A DNA stretch of 64,000 nucleotides. It comes from an uncultured Alphaproteobacteria bacterium. GTDB taxonomy: Bacteria; Pseudomonadota; Alphaproteobacteria; Caulobacterales; Caulobacteraceae. A program made the translations under genes and the position numbers. The first letter of the stretch is position 1, and each line of letters starts with the position of its first letter. The stretch is from contig CAIJOB010000015.1 of the NCBI GenBank assembly GCA_903822175.1, positions 146,874 to 210,873 on the forward strand, written 5' to 3'. Positions 49,741 through 58,749 of this stretch are shown one piece after another. Below the pieces are notes generated by a model that saw nothing but the letters and a program-made list of their open reading frames with translations, was not told where the DNA came from and made no database searches.

Positions 49741-51999
49741 TCACCGTGCCATGATCGCCGCCAGCAGCTTGTCCGGGGTGATCGGGTAGTCGCGCACGCG
49801 GACGCCACAGGCGTTGTAGATGGCGTTGGCCACCGCCGCGCCGGCGCCGGAGATGCCGAGTTCGCCGACACCCTTGATGCCCATGGGGTTGGCCTTGTCG
49901 TCGACCTCGTCGAGCATGATGGCGTCGATCTCACCGATGTCGGCCTGCACCGGCACCAGATAGCCCGCCAGGTCCTGGTTGATCAGCGAGCCGTAGCGCG
50001 GATCGACGCTGTTGCCCTCGGTAAGCGCCGAGCCGACGCCCCAGATCATCCCACCGGTCAGCTGGCTGCGCGCGGTCTTCCAGTTGAGGATGCGCCCGGC
50101 GGCGAAGACGCCGAGCATGCGCCGCGTGCGGACCTCGCCGGTGACCGTATCGACCCCGACCTCGACGAAGTGGGCGCCATAGGTGTGCTGGCTCCAGTTG
50201 CGCGCGTCGGCGGCGGGACGGATCTCGCCATCGGCGGTCAGGCCGTCGGGGCGATTGCGCCGGATCAGGTCGGCCAGCCGCTCGGAGCGGTTGGCGATGG
50301 CGATGACGCCGTCCTGGAAAGTGATGTCCTGCGACGGCCCGCCGAACAGCGGCGAGGCGGAGTCGGCGACCGCGATCTCGGTGATCGCCTTGCGCAGGTT
50401 CATCCCGGCGTCGAGCGCCGCGGAGCCGGCGGTGGCGGCGCCGAACTGGCCGCCGGAGCCTGGCGCGGGCGGCAGCTCCGAGTCGCCGATCTCGACGCGG
50501 ACATCGCCCAAGGGCACGCCCAGCGTCTCGGCGGCGATCTGCGCCAGGACGGTGTAGGTGCCGGTGCCGATGTCGGTCATGCCCTGGCGCACGGTGATCA
50601 CGCCGTGCGCATCGACCGAGAAGCTGCACTTGGCGGGCAGCAGCATGTTGCCGCGGATGGCGGCGGCCATGCCCACACCGATCTGCCAGCGGCCGTCGCG
50701 CACCTGGCCCGGGACCAGATTGCGCCGGCCCCAGCCGAACATCTGGGCGCCCTCGCGCATGCAGCGCACCAGCTGGCGGATCGAGAACGGCTTGCCGGTT
50801 TCCGGGTCGACGTCGGGCTCGTTGAGGATCCGCAGCTCCATAGGATCGATGCCGAGCTTTTCGGCCAGCTCGTCCATGGCGACTTCCAGGCTGAGCGTGC
50901 CGGACGCCTCGCCGGGCGCGCGCATGGCGCTGGCGACCGGCAGGTCCATGCGCACCAGCCGGTGGCCGGTCAGGCGGTTCGGCGCGGCGTAGAGGCTGCG
51001 GGCGAAGTTCGAGGCGTGCTCGGTGAAGTTGCCGCGGCTGTCGCAGTGGGTGACCGTCATGATCGACATGGCGGTGAGCCGGCCCTCCGGCGTCGCGCCC
51101 AGGCGGACGTGCTGCACGGTGGCCGGGCGATGGACGGTGCCATGCATCATCTGCTGGCGGGTGAAAGCGATCTTCACCGGCTGGGCGAGCTCACGCGACG
51201 CCAGGGCGGCGAGCACCAGGTCCTCGTAGAAGGAGCCCTTCCCGCCAAAGCCGCCGCCGATATATTTGGTCAGCAGCCGCACCTGCTTGGCCGGGATCAT
51301 CAGGGTCTCGGCCAGCGAATTCTGCGCGAACCGCACCATCTGGACCGAGGTGTTGACGGTCAGGTGGTCGCCATCCCACCAGGCCGTGGTGGCGCAGGGC
51401 TCCATCTGGCAGTGGTTCTGCAGCGGCGTGCGCCAGACGTCGTCGATGGTCACCGGAGCGGCCGCGAAGCCCGCCGCGAAGTCGCCGATCTCGGTGTCCT
51501 GTTCGCCGGGCGGCTGAACGCCCTCGTCCAGGTGGTCGTGGAAGATCGCCATCGGCGCGTCCGCCTCATAGGTCACGGCGACCTTGGCGGCGGCGGCGTT
51601 GGCGTTCTCCAGGGTGTCGGCGATCACGATGGCCACCTGCTGGCCGAAGAAATAGATCCGGTCGGACTGCAGGGCGGGCCGGGGCGAGGGCGTGAAGAAG
51701 TCGTAGCGCTCCGGCCGCGGGCCCTGTGGCGGCACATTGAGGTGGGTCCAGACCAGGCGCACGCCCGGCGAAGCCTCGGCCGCCGTCGTGTCGATGGCCG
51801 TGATCCGGCCGGCGGCGATCTCGGCGGAGACCATCACGCCATAGGCCGGCGGAGACGGCGGCTCGACCTCATAGGCGTAGGGCGCCGTCCCGGTGACCTT
51901 CAGCGGGCCCTCGTAGCGGTCGACCGCCTTGCCGATGTTGCCGGCCCGGTTCTCCTTCACGGGGTTGGGAGTCGCCTCCCAGTCGAGAACCGAACTCAT
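49741..51999 (-). CDS. Molybdenum-cofactor-binding subunit of an aldehyde oxidoreductase (PaoC-like)
   Basis: A 752-residue catalytic subunit of the xanthine-dehydrogenase family. It binds molybdopterin cytosine dinucleotide and contains the conserved GGGFGGK, the CATTAWW region, MRAPGEASG (the arginine and proline near the active site) and the catalytic glutamate in [12 protein letters not shown]. Size and partner subunits fit PaoC of E. coli PaoABC, which detoxifies aromatic aldehydes. It is the third gene of a three-gene operon, its ATG overlapping the FAD-subunit stop (ATGA at 51996-51999). No signal sequence; the small subunit lacks a Tat signal, so the complex is cytoplasmic. Confidence 0.93.
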   Translation of the reverse strand: MSSVLDWEATPNPVKENRAGNIGKAVDRYEGPLKVTGTAPYAYEVEPPSPPAYGVMVSAEIAAGRITAIDTTAAEASPGVRLVWTHLNVPPQGPRPERYDFFTPSPRPALQSDRIYFFGQQVAIVIADTLENANAAAAKVAVTYEADAPMAIFHDHLDEGVQPPGEQDTEIGDFAAGFAAAPVTIDDVWRTPLQNHCQMEPCATTAWWDGDHLTVNTSVQMVRFAQNSLAETLMIPAKQVRLLTKYIGGGFGGKGSFYEDLVLAALASRELAQPVKIAFTRQQMMHGTVHRPATVQHVRLGATPEGRLTAMSIMTVTHCDSRGNFTEHASNFARSLYAAPNRLTGHRLVRMDLPVASAMRAPGEASGTLSLEVAMDELAEKLGIDPMELRILNEPDVDPETGKPFSIRQLVRCMREGAQMFGWGRRNLVPGQVRDGRWQIGVGMAAAIRGNMLLPAKCSFSVDAHGVITVRQGMTDIGTGTYTVLAQIAAETLGVPLGDVRVEIGDSELPPAPGSGGQFGAATAGSAALDAGMNLRKAITEIAVADSASPLFGGPSQDITFQDGVIAIANRSERLADLIRRNRPDGLTADGEIRPAADARNWSQHTYGAHFVEVGVDTVTGEVRTRRMLGVFAAGRILNWKTARSQLTGGMIWGVGSALTEGNSVDPRYGSLINQDLAGYLVPVQADIGEIDAIMLDEVDDKANPMGIKGVGELGISGAGAAVANAIYNACGVRVRDYPITPDKLLAAIMAR

Positions 52000-52946
52000 G
52001 CCTCGCCTCCGTTGGCTTGCGCGACCGCAACCGGAACCAGCCGCCGCAGGAGGTCGATCTTGAAGCCGTTGCGACTGCTGTGGGTCGCCTCGGCCAGTTC
52101 GGCGGCGATCGCTTCGACAGGTGATGAGCCCAGGGCCAGGGCGGCCTCGGCCTTCTCGGCCCGCCAGGGCTTGTGAGCCACCGAGCCCAGCGCGAGGTTC
52201 CCGCCGGCGACCGCCACGCTGGCTAGGCCGGCGGCATAGGACGCCCGGTCGCGGACCTTGCGGTAGACCTGCCCACCGGCCGGCGGCGGCGGCAGGACGA
52301 TCGCCGTGATCAGTTCGCCCGGGATCAGGTGCGTTTCCACGTCCGGCGTCTCGCCCGGCAGCCGATGCAGCTCCAGGATCGAAAAGCTTCGCGCCTGGCC
52401 GGAGGGCGACAGGGTCTCGACGGTGGCGTCCAGCGCGGTCAGCGCCACGGCCATGTCCGAGGGATGGGTGGCGATGCAGGCGTGGCTGGCGCCGAAGATC
52501 GCCGAGTTGCGGTTGAGGCCCTCCAGCGCCCCGCAGCCGGAGCCGGGCTGGCGCTTATTGCAGGGCTTGGAGGTGTCGTAGAAGTAGGCGCAGCGGGTAC
52601 GTTGCAGGAGGTTGCCACCCGTCGTGGCCTTGTTGCGAAGTTGGCCCGAGCCGCCCGCCACGATGGCCTGGGTCAGCACCGGATAGCGCGACCGGACGCG
52701 GACGTCGGCGGCGACGTGGCTGTTGGTCGCCATGGCGCCGATGCGCAGACCGCCGTCGGCCGTGTCCTCGATTCCCGCGATTGGCAGGCGGCCCACGTCG
52801 ATCAGATGCGCCGGCGTCTCGATCTCCAGCTTCATCAGGTCCAGGAGGTTGGTGCCGCCGGCGATGAATTTGGCGTTGGGAGTTTGCGCGGCGGATTTCA
52901 CGGCCGCCTCGACGGACGCAGCGCGCTCGTAGGTGAAGGGCCTCAT
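51996..52946 (-). CDS. FAD-binding subunit of the molybdenum oxidoreductase (PaoB-like, 4Fe-4S)
   Basis: A 316-residue FAD subunit. FAD contacts are [13 protein letters not shown] and the later segment [11 protein letters not shown]. Directly after it comes a cysteine insert, [19 protein letters not shown] followed by SGC, whose cysteines match the extra 4Fe-4S cluster known in PaoB and in 4-hydroxybenzoyl-CoA reductase but absent from xanthine dehydrogenase. Start ATG 52946 overlaps the end of the iron-sulfur subunit (ATGA). It passes electrons from the 2Fe-2S clusters to an external acceptor; the acceptor is unknown. Confidence 0.92.
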   Translation of the reverse strand: MRPFTYERAASVEAAVKSAAQTPNAKFIAGGTNLLDLMKLEIETPAHLIDVGRLPIAGIEDTADGGLRIGAMATNSHVAADVRVRSRYPVLTQAIVAGGSGQLRNKATTGGNLLQRTRCAYFYDTSKPCNKRQPGSGCGALEGLNRNSAIFGASHACIATHPSDMAVALTALDATVETLSPSGQARSFSILELHRLPGETPDVETHLIPGELITAIVLPPPPAGGQVYRKVRDRASYAAGLASVAVAGGNLALGSVAHKPWRAEKAEAALALGSSPVEAIAAELAEATHSSRNGFKIDLLRRLVPVAVAQANGGEA

Positions 52947-53449
52947 GCCGGCAGCCCTGACACGGCGCGGATCGCCGCGACGATCTGCGGATAGGCCGAG
53001 CAGCGGCAGATGTTGCCGCTCATCCGCTCGCGCAGCTCGTCGTCGGTGAGGCGGATGGGGCCCGTGAGGTCGGTGGTCTCCTGGCTGGGCTGGTTCGCCG
53101 CCACCTCGGCCAGCATGCCCAGCGCCGAGCAGATCTGGCCGGGCGTGCAATAGCCGCACTGGAAGGCGTCCTCGGTCAGGAACGCCTGCTGGATCGGCGC
53201 CAGCGCGCCCACTTGGCCCACGCCCTCGATGGTCGTCACCGCGTCGCCGTCGTGCATCACCGCCAGCGACAGGCAGCTGTTAATCCGCGTCCCGTTGACC
53301 AGCACCGTGCAGGCGCCGCACTGGCCGTGGTCGCAGCCCTTCTTGGTCCCGGTCAGGCGCAGGGTTTCGCGGAGCGCATCGAGCAGGGTGGTGCGCGGAT
53401 CGAGGTCCAGCGCGCGCGCCTCGCCGTTGACGGTGATCGTGGTCTTCAA
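52943..53449 (-). CDS. 2Fe-2S subunit of the molybdenum oxidoreductase (PaoA-like)
   Basis: A 168-residue iron-sulfur subunit. The plant-type 2Fe-2S cluster uses Cys39, Cys44, Cys47 and Cys59 ([19 protein letters not shown]) and the second cluster uses Cys98, Cys101, Cys148 and Cys150 ([20 protein letters not shown]). Unlike E. coli PaoA it has no Tat signal peptide, so the complex should stay in the cytoplasm. First gene of the operon; a palindrome AAACGCTTGTTT lies 27 bp upstream of its start. No XdhC/PaoD-type maturation gene is in the window. Confidence 0.93.
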   Translation of the reverse strand: MKTTITVNGEARALDLDPRTTLLDALRETLRLTGTKKGCDHGQCGACTVLVNGTRINSCLSLAVMHDGDAVTTIEGVGQVGALAPIQQAFLTEDAFQCGYCTPGQICSALGMLAEVAANQPSQETTDLTGPIRLTDDELRERMSGNICRCSAYPQIVAAIRAVSGLPA

Positions 53450-53475
53450 GCGCGGGCCTCCCGGGGAGCGAACTC

Positions 53476-53487
53476 AAACGCTTGTTT
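53476..53487. promoter_or_regulatory. Palindrome AAACGCTTGTTT (AAACRNNTGTTT type, site 2)
   Basis: Imperfect relative of sites 1 and 3: AAAC/GTTT arms around GCTT. It stands 27 bp before the first gene of the molybdenum oxidoreductase operon, in the place of a promoter-proximal operator. Confidence 0.5.
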
Positions 53488-53582
53488 AGTCTAAGCGCCC
53501 GAGCGCCGTCCGGCCACAGGCCGGAAAGCGCTCAAGGAATGTTTTCTTGGACCATTGCCGGACGCCTTCGGCTGGCAATGGA

Positions 53583-53855
53583 TCACCTCTCGCCCGGCGC
53601 CAGAGCCTTGACCGAAAGCGCGTGCAGCGGGCCGGCGAGCTCCTCGGCCAAGGCCCGATAGACCATGCGCTGGCGCGCCACCTTGGCGGCGCCGGCGAAG
53701 GCGGCCGATTCGATGGTCACGTTGAAATGGCTCTCGCCGCCGGGATTCGCACCGGCGTGCCCGGCGTGACGGCCGGAATCGTCCTCGATCTCGAGCCTTG
53801 TGGGCGCGAACGCTTCGCTGAGCTTGTGCTGGATGGCATCGAATATGGCGCCCAT
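53583..53855 (-). CDS. BolA family protein
   Basis: A 90-residue BolA-like protein that with monothiol glutaredoxins handles iron-sulfur clusters. It starts MGAIFDAIQHKLSEAFAP, contains the class II-KH fold residues around IEDDSGRHAGHAG, and has the conserved histidine in SHFNVTI and RQRMVYRAL. Residues after the H-x-N motif are typical of BolA1/BolA3-type proteins. ATG 53855 is chosen because the 54-base extension upstream would include non-conserved sequence. It is divergent from the DnaJ-like gene, a conserved alphaproteobacterial pair. Confidence 0.92.
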   Translation of the reverse strand: MGAIFDAIQHKLSEAFAPTRLEIEDDSGRHAGHAGANPGGESHFNVTIESAAFAGAAKVARQRMVYRALAEELAGPLHALSVKALAPGER

Positions 53856-53907
53856 CGGCGTGATCTTCAATTCTTGAAAGGGATTATCTCGGCCCCATAC
53901 TTGGACC

Positions 53908-54558
53908 ATGCCCGCCGCGTTTCAATACAAGCCGCGTTTCGTCGACATTCGCGTCCGGCCGCCCAAGCCGGAAGAGGACGCGCGCGCCGAAGACGTCAAC
54001 GCCCTGAAGCCCGGTGAGCGGGCCTGCGACCACCCCGGCTGCCGCCTGGCGGCCAGTGCACGGGCGCCCAAGTCGCGGGACATGCTGAACGAGCACTACT
54101 GGTTCTGTCAGCCGCACGCCGCCGAATACAATCGCAACTGGAACTTCTTCGCGGGGATGAGCGAGGGCGAGGTCCGGCGGCGTCAGCAGGAAGAACTGTT
54201 CACCGGCGGGCGCCCCACCTGGGAGATGAAGGCCGGCCGGATGAGCCGCGAGGCCGCCGCCTTCTCCAACAAGTTCAAGAAGGGCGAGGGCTACCGCGAC
54301 CCCTTCAACATCTTCGGCAAGAACGGCGGGCGTCCCACGGCCGAGCCCGAAGAGCGCGCGATGGGCAAGATCGAGCGCAATGCGCTGGCCGACCTCGACC
54401 TCGACAGCCACGCCGATGGCCCGAAAATCCGCGCCCGCTACACCGAACTCGTGCGCCGCCTGCACCCGGACGCCAACGGCGGCGACCGGGCCGGCGAGCA
54501 CCGCCTGCAACGGGTGATCAAGGCCTACCAGTCCCTGCGCAAGGCTGGGATGGTCTAG
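53908..54558 (+). CDS. DnaJ-like protein with C-terminal J domain
   Basis: A 216-residue protein with the J domain at the C-terminus (about 165-212) and the diagnostic HPD in RRLHPDANGGD. The N-terminus carries CDHPGC and HYWFCQPHAAEYN, cysteine/histidine motifs that could bind zinc, and the central FFAGMSEGEV segment is conserved in alphaproteobacteria. It is presumably a specialised Hsp70 co-chaperone. In many alphaproteobacteria it lies between bolA and cobS/cobT; here bolA is adjacent but cobS is about 8 kb away. Confidence 0.9.
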   Translation: MPAAFQYKPRFVDIRVRPPKPEEDARAEDVNALKPGERACDHPGCRLAASARAPKSRDMLNEHYWFCQPHAAEYNRNWNFFAGMSEGEVRRRQQEELFTGGRPTWEMKAGRMSREAAAFSNKFKKGEGYRDPFNIFGKNGGRPTAEPEERAMGKIERNALADLDLDSHADGPKIRARYTELVRRLHPDANGGDRAGEHRLQRVIKAYQSLRKAGMV

Positions 54559-54572
54559 GGCGCCTCAGCCCC

Positions 54573-55271
54573 CTACCAGCGGCGGTAGTGATAGTCCCAG
54601 CGGCCCGGGCGGTAGTCGGGGCGCCAGTAGTCGTTGTGCGACCAGTACCAGTACCGATAGGGCCGATAGAGCCAGACGCCGCCCTCGAAGGCCCAGGGAT
54701 TGTACCAGTCCGGCGCGTAGTAGACCGGCGGCGGGCCGTATCCGGGCGGGGCGTAATAGAACCGCGGCGCGTCGTTGCGGACGTAGTAGCCGGGCGGGCA
54801 GTCCGGCGAATTGGCCGAGTTGGACCCGATGGCGGCGCCAGCCGTGGCGCCGAGCGCGCCGCCGATGATCGAGCCGCCGGTCTTGGAGTGCCGGCCCGAG
54901 ACGTTGGAGCCGATCACCGCGCCCAATATGCCGCCGATGATGGCGCCGGCGGCGGTGTTGTTGTTGCGCTTGTCGACGCAGTAGCGCGCCGCCCAGGCTG
55001 AATAGCGGTCGGCGTACTCGCGGTCATAACGCTGGGCCCGGTCGTCATAGACCGCGCCCTGCTGCTCGTAGCCGGGCGGCGGCGGGGCGTACTGGCCGGA
55101 CGGCGGGGCGACCGGTGGGCCGCCAGAATACTGCGAACCTGCATACTGCGGCGGCGGGCCCGGAGGCGGGCCGTAGGGCTGGGCGGCGGCGGCCGTGGCC
55201 TCCAGCGTCAGGCCCAGGGAAAGCGCGATGGCCAGACCCCGCGCGCCGATATCGGCCGGCGTTCTTCGCAT
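54573..55271 (-). CDS. Exported glycine-zipper protein, tyrosine/proline-rich
   Basis: A 232-residue protein with a signal peptide (about residues 1-34, ending AAAAAQ), a long glycine/proline/glutamine/tyrosine-rich segment, and a glycine-zipper two-helix region near 115-150 (GAIIGGILGAVIGSN, GSIIGGALGATAGAAIGSN). The C-terminus is very rich in tyrosine and tryptophan (WLYRPYRYWYWSHND). The plan is the same as that of the 287-residue protein at 40143. GGAGGAG precedes ATG 55271. An envelope role is likely, nothing more specific. Confidence 0.8.
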   Translation of the reverse strand: MRRTPADIGARGLAIALSLGLTLEATAAAAQPYGPPPGPPPQYAGSQYSGGPPVAPPSGQYAPPPPGYEQQGAVYDDRAQRYDREYADRYSAWAARYCVDKRNNNTAAGAIIGGILGAVIGSNVSGRHSKTGGSIIGGALGATAGAAIGSNSANSPDCPPGYYVRNDAPRFYYAPPGYGPPPVYYAPDWYNPWAFEGGVWLYRPYRYWYWSHNDYWRPDYRPGRWDYHYRRW

Positions 55272-55361
55272 GATGATCTCCTCCGACTGCGAGCTTGAGC
55301 GTGCAGAGCTAGAGAAGATTTGGGGCGGAGATATGGAAATCCAAGACCCCAGTGTTGCAGC

Positions 55362-56363
55362 CTAGGCCTCCACCTCGGCCGGCGTGCGCTCGGTGTCTAC
55401 CGACTGCTGCAGGGCCGGCGGATAGCGCGAGCCGGTGACGGTGCGCTCGTTCACCAGGGCGTCGACCTTGGCCACCGTTTCCGGCGTCAGGGTGACCTCG
55501 GCGGCGCCGGCGTTCTCGCGCATGTGCTTGGGGCGCGTGGTGCCGGGGATCGAAACCAGGGTCGGGTCCTTGGCCATCAGCCAGGCGAGGCAGAGCTGAG
55601 CGGTCGTGCAGCCGGCTTCGGCGGCCAGGGCCGCGAACTGGTCGAGCAGCTGAAGGTTCGCCTCGAACGCCTCGCCCTGGAAGCGCGGCATGGAGATGCG
55701 CATGTCGCCGGCCTGGAATTTCGACGGGTCCCGCGCGCCGCCCGCCAGGAAGCCGCGGCCCACCGGCGAGAAGGCCACGAAGGTGACGCCCAGCTCATGG
55801 CAGGCGTCGAGGACCGCGATCTCCGGATTGCGGGTCCAGGGCGAATATTCGGTCTGCAGGGCGGCGATCGGATGGGTGGCGTGCGCGCGGCGCAGGGTGG
55901 GCGCGGAGACCTCCGAGAGCCCGATGGTCCTGATCTTGCCCTCCGCCACCAGCTCGGCGAGCGCGCCGACGCTGTCCTCGATGGGCACCCGCTTGTCCCA
56001 GCGGTGCAGATAGTAGAGGTCGATGACCTCGGTCTTCAGGCGCTTGAGGCTGCGCTCGCAGGTGTCCTTGATGTTGGCCGGGCTGCCGTCGATCCGGCGC
56101 TCGTCGCCGACGGTGATGCCGCACTTGGACGCCAGGGTGAACTTGTCGCGATGCGGCCCCAGCACCTCGCCCACCAGGGTTTCGTTGTGGCCCAGGCCAT
56201 AGACCGCGGCGGTGTCGAAGAAGGTGTAGCCGGCGTCGAGCGCCCCCAGCAGCACGCGTTCGGCCTGGTCGCGCGGGGCCGGCGGGCCGTAGCCGTGGGA
56301 GAGGCTCATGCACCCCAGGCCGATGGCCGAGACCTCAAACGGACCGATGCTGCGCTTTTCCAT
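55362..56363 (-). CDS. Aldo/keto reductase
   Basis: A 333-residue NADPH-dependent TIM-barrel reductase. The catalytic tetrad is Asp50, Tyr55 (FFDTAAVYG), Lys80 (LASKCGI) and His120 (YYLHRWD). The start SIGPFEVSAIGLGCMSLSHGYG places it in the AKR11/13-type group of general aldehyde reductases. ATG 56363 is chosen from this conserved start; the longer frame is antisense-derived and alters into the neighbouring gene. It could reduce or detoxify aldehydes but no substrate is implied. Confidence 0.93.
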   Translation of the reverse strand: MEKRSIGPFEVSAIGLGCMSLSHGYGPPAPRDQAERVLLGALDAGYTFFDTAAVYGLGHNETLVGEVLGPHRDKFTLASKCGITVGDERRIDGSPANIKDTCERSLKRLKTEVIDLYYLHRWDKRVPIEDSVGALAELVAEGKIRTIGLSEVSAPTLRRAHATHPIAALQTEYSPWTRNPEIAVLDACHELGVTFVAFSPVGRGFLAGGARDPSKFQAGDMRISMPRFQGEAFEANLQLLDQFAALAAEAGCTTAQLCLAWLMAKDPTLVSIPGTTRPKHMRENAGAAEVTLTPETVAKVDALVNERTVTGSRYPPALQQSVDTERTPAEVEA

Positions 56364-56415
56364 GGGGAGACCTCGCGAGATGATGCGCGCGACAAACCGG
56401 CTACGCGGCGTGGCG

Positions 56416-56787
56416 TCAAGGCTCGCGCGCGGCCAGTCTGGCTTCGAGCGTCGGCAGATCATCCAAGAACCACACCGTCGTCCCGCGGTTCGACTCGCGG
56501 ACGAAGTCGCGCAAGGGCTCGCTCTTCTCCACGGCGTCGGCGACGTCGCCCAGGATCGCGACCTGGAAGCGGTAGTTGACCAGCTTCTGCAGCACGTGGC
56601 CGGCGACGCCCGTGCCCAGGCGCAGGAAGTCCGGGCCCAGCCGGGCCAGCGGGATGGCGGCGATCCCGGCGCCCGCGCCATAGAGGTCGCCGATCAGGCC
56701 GGAGAGCCCGTGGTCGTCGGCCAGCGACGGGCCCTCCTGCGCGCAGACATAGACCGCGTGGCCGGCGATGATGCGCACGTCGCCCAC
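56416..56787 (-). CDS. DUF4180 domain protein
   Basis: A 123-residue protein covering the whole DUF4180 domain: YGAGAGIAAIPLARLGPDFL near residue 36, KLVNYRFQVAILGDVADAVE in the centre and SLRDFVRESNRGTTVWFLDD-like sequence near the end (here EPLRDFVRESNRG). The domain function is unknown; in Gram-positive bacteria it accompanies small DNA-binding genes. It lies 2 bp downstream of the HTH gene (56790), so the two form a co-transcribed, probably co-acting pair. Confidence 0.85.
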   Translation of the reverse strand: MGDVRIIAGHAVYVCAQEGPSLADDHGLSGLIGDLYGAGAGIAAIPLARLGPDFLRLGTGVAGHVLQKLVNYRFQVAILGDVADAVEKSEPLRDFVRESNRGTTVWFLDDLPTLEARLAAREP

Positions 56788-56789
56788 GG

Positions 56790-57251
56790 TCAGGACTCCG
56801 CCAGGACGTCGATCATCTTCAGCATGGCCGCGGTGTCGCCGGGCGAGCCGACGATCAGCACCTTCAGCTGCCGCCGCGGCGGGTCGTAGATGACCTCGAT
56901 GGTCATGGCGTCGGGGTGGGCCGCCGAACCCGTCCGCGCGGCCGGCAGGGTGCGCGCCATGCGCTCGGCGAGTTCTGGCGCGACGTCGGCGAGATCGACG
57001 ATGCTGGTCACCCGCGCGTCTGACCGCGTAGCGCGCGTCTCCAACCGGCCGCGAAAGGCCTCCGCGGCTCCGCGATAGTCCTCAAGGGAGAAGCCGGTCA
57101 TGGTGGCTTCCATCTCGGTGCGCAGGATGCGGTAGGACTTGCCGACCTTCACGGCGCGCAGGCGGCCATCCTTGATGAACCGCAGCACCGTCTTGGGATG
57201 CAGCTTCAGCCGTTCAGCGAACTGCTCGACCGTGTAGACTTCTTCCGACAT
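56790..57251 (-). CDS. Helix-turn-helix protein with excisionase-like DNA-binding domain
   Basis: A 153-residue protein. Residues 1-50 are an HTH_17/excisionase-type winged helix ([20 protein letters not shown], then [17 protein letters not shown]). The rest (about 60-150) is a helical segment and a strand-rich end ([21 protein letters not shown]) of no known family. ATG 57251 is chosen because [11 protein letters not shown] is a typical start; the upstream frame crosses the direct repeats. Three 10-bp direct repeats lie 26-55 bp upstream of it, likely its own operator. Pairs with the DUF4180 gene. Confidence 0.85.
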   Translation of the reverse strand: MSEEVYTVEQFAERLKLHPKTVLRFIKDGRLRAVKVGKSYRILRTEMEATMTGFSLEDYRGAAEAFRGRLETRATRSDARVTSIVDLADVAPELAERMARTLPAARTGSAAHPDAMTIEVIYDPPRRQLKVLIVGSPGDTAAMLKMIDVLAES

Positions 57252-57276
57252 GGGCGTCGGGGCTCCTAGGTGATGT

Positions 57277-57306
57277 TCCTTATTGCTCCCTAACACTCCC
57301 TATTGA
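57277..57306. promoter_or_regulatory. Three tandem 10-bp direct repeats (putative operator)
   Basis: TCCTTATTGC, TCCCTAACAC and TCCCTATTGA stand head to tail at 57277, 57287 and 57297, one per helical turn. They lie between the HTH gene (minus) and the amidohydrolase gene (plus, GTG 57320) in an AT-rich spot, as expected for side-by-side binding of a small HTH protein. Confidence 0.55.
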
Positions 57307-57319
57307 GGAGTCAATCGCG

Positions 57320-58609
57320 GTGAAAACAGCCCTATTGGGGACTATTGCGGCGGTGGCGGTCAGCGCGGCCTCTACAGCGGGCGCTGGCGAACCGACCCGC
57401 TATCTGCTGGAACCGGCCGCCGTATGGAGCGCGGGCGACGCGGCGCCGCACGCGGGCTGGGTCGTCGCGGTCGACGGCGGCAAGATCGTCGGCGTCGGGC
57501 CCAAGGCTGAGGTCAAGGCGCCGGCCGGGGCGATCGCCATCGCCCTTCCCGGCCAGACCCTGATGCCGGGGCTGATCGAGCTGCACTCGCACCTGCTGCT
57601 GCACGCCTACAACGAAGTGGTCTGGGACGATCAGGTGCTGAAGGAGCCGCCGGCCTACCGCGTGCTGCGCGCCGGGCGCGACGCCACGCGGACCCTGATG
57701 AGCGGCTTCACCACCGAGCGGGACCTGGGGACCGAGGGCGCGGCCGACGCCGACGTGCAGCTGAAACGCGCCATCGACGAGGGGATCATCGCCGGCCCGC
57801 ACCTCTTCGTCGCCACCCGCGCCATTGTCGCCACCGGCAGCTACGGCCCCAAGAAGGGCTTCCGCGCCGACATGGACCTGCCGCAGGGCGCGCAAGAGGT
57901 CAGCGGCGAAGCGGAGATGATCAAGGCGGTGCGCGAGCAGGCGGCCATGGGCGCCGACTGGATCAAGCTCTACGCCGACTACCGCACCGGCCCCAACGGC
58001 GAGACCAAGCCCACGCTCACCGAGGCCGAGATGGCGGCGGCGGTGAAGGTGGCGCATGCGTCCGGCCGCCCGGTCGCCGTCCACGCCGCCAGCGACGAGG
58101 GCGTGCGCAACGCGGTCCTGGCCGGCGTCAACACCATCGAGCACGGCTACGGGATCACCGATGGCACGTTCAAACTGATGCGGGAGAAGGGCGTCGCCTA
58201 CATCGCCACCCTCACCGCGCCCGAGGCGACCTCGATCTACTTCCAGCACTATGTGCCCGGCCAGACGCCGCCGACGCCGGCCATGACCGCGGCGGCGGGC
58301 GCCTTCAAACGCGCGCTGGCGGCCGACGTGATCATCGGCGCGGGCTCCGACGTCGGGGTCTTCCCGCACGGCGAGAGCTGGCGTGAGCTTGCCTGGATGG
58401 TGAAGGACGGCATGACGCCGGTGCAGGCGCTGACCGCGGCCACCAGGACCAACGCCCAGATCCTTGGCCGCGCGCTCTCGATGGGCGAGGTGAAGGCCGG
58501 CTATGTGGCCGACCTCGCCGCCTTCCAGGGCGACCCGACCAAGGACATCGCCGCGCTGAAGGCGGTCGGCTTCGTAATGAAGGCCGGCAAGGTCTATCGG
58601 CAGCCCTGA
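57320..58609 (+). CDS. Exported amidohydrolase (imidazolonepropionase-like)
   Basis: A 429-residue metal-dependent hydrolase with a signal peptide of about 23 residues (ends STAGAG). The metal ligands are visible: His89 and His91 (IELHSHLLL), a carbamylated-lysine position in DWIKLYADY, His in VAVHAASD, His in TIEHGYGIT, and the last aspartate in [12 protein letters not shown]. Similar periplasmic enzymes in Caulobacter cleave Xaa-Arg or Xaa-Pro dipeptides, but the substrate is not fixed by sequence. It starts at GTG 57320, divergent from the HTH/DUF4180 pair. Confidence 0.9.
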   Translation: MKTALLGTIAAVAVSAASTAGAGEPTRYLLEPAAVWSAGDAAPHAGWVVAVDGGKIVGVGPKAEVKAPAGAIAIALPGQTLMPGLIELHSHLLLHAYNEVVWDDQVLKEPPAYRVLRAGRDATRTLMSGFTTERDLGTEGAADADVQLKRAIDEGIIAGPHLFVATRAIVATGSYGPKKGFRADMDLPQGAQEVSGEAEMIKAVREQAAMGADWIKLYADYRTGPNGETKPTLTEAEMAAAVKVAHASGRPVAVHAASDEGVRNAVLAGVNTIEHGYGITDGTFKLMREKGVAYIATLTAPEATSIYFQHYVPGQTPPTPAMTAAAGAFKRALAADVIIGAGSDVGVFPHGESWRELAWMVKDGMTPVQALTAATRTNAQILGRALSMGEVKAGYVADLAAFQGDPTKDIAALKAVGFVMKAGKVYRQP

Positions 58610-58749
58610 GCGCCAGGCTCGGCCCGGGCCGAGCGACCGTTTCACATCTTTCTGGTCGGCGAACGAACGGCGTTAGGTAAGAATTAGGGGGCGCGCCCTA
58701 GACCCGTGCGAATTCGTCGCAGCCCAAGTAACGGACACGCAACTTAACG

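Noticed and set aside
49633..52176. An 847-codon plus-strand frame opposite the molybdenum enzyme genes
   Set aside because: Antisense of three well-conserved genes; the composition is typical of a shadow frame.
57277..57306. Short CRISPR or microsatellite
   Set aside because: Only three imperfect 10-bp units without spacers; an operator is the better reading.
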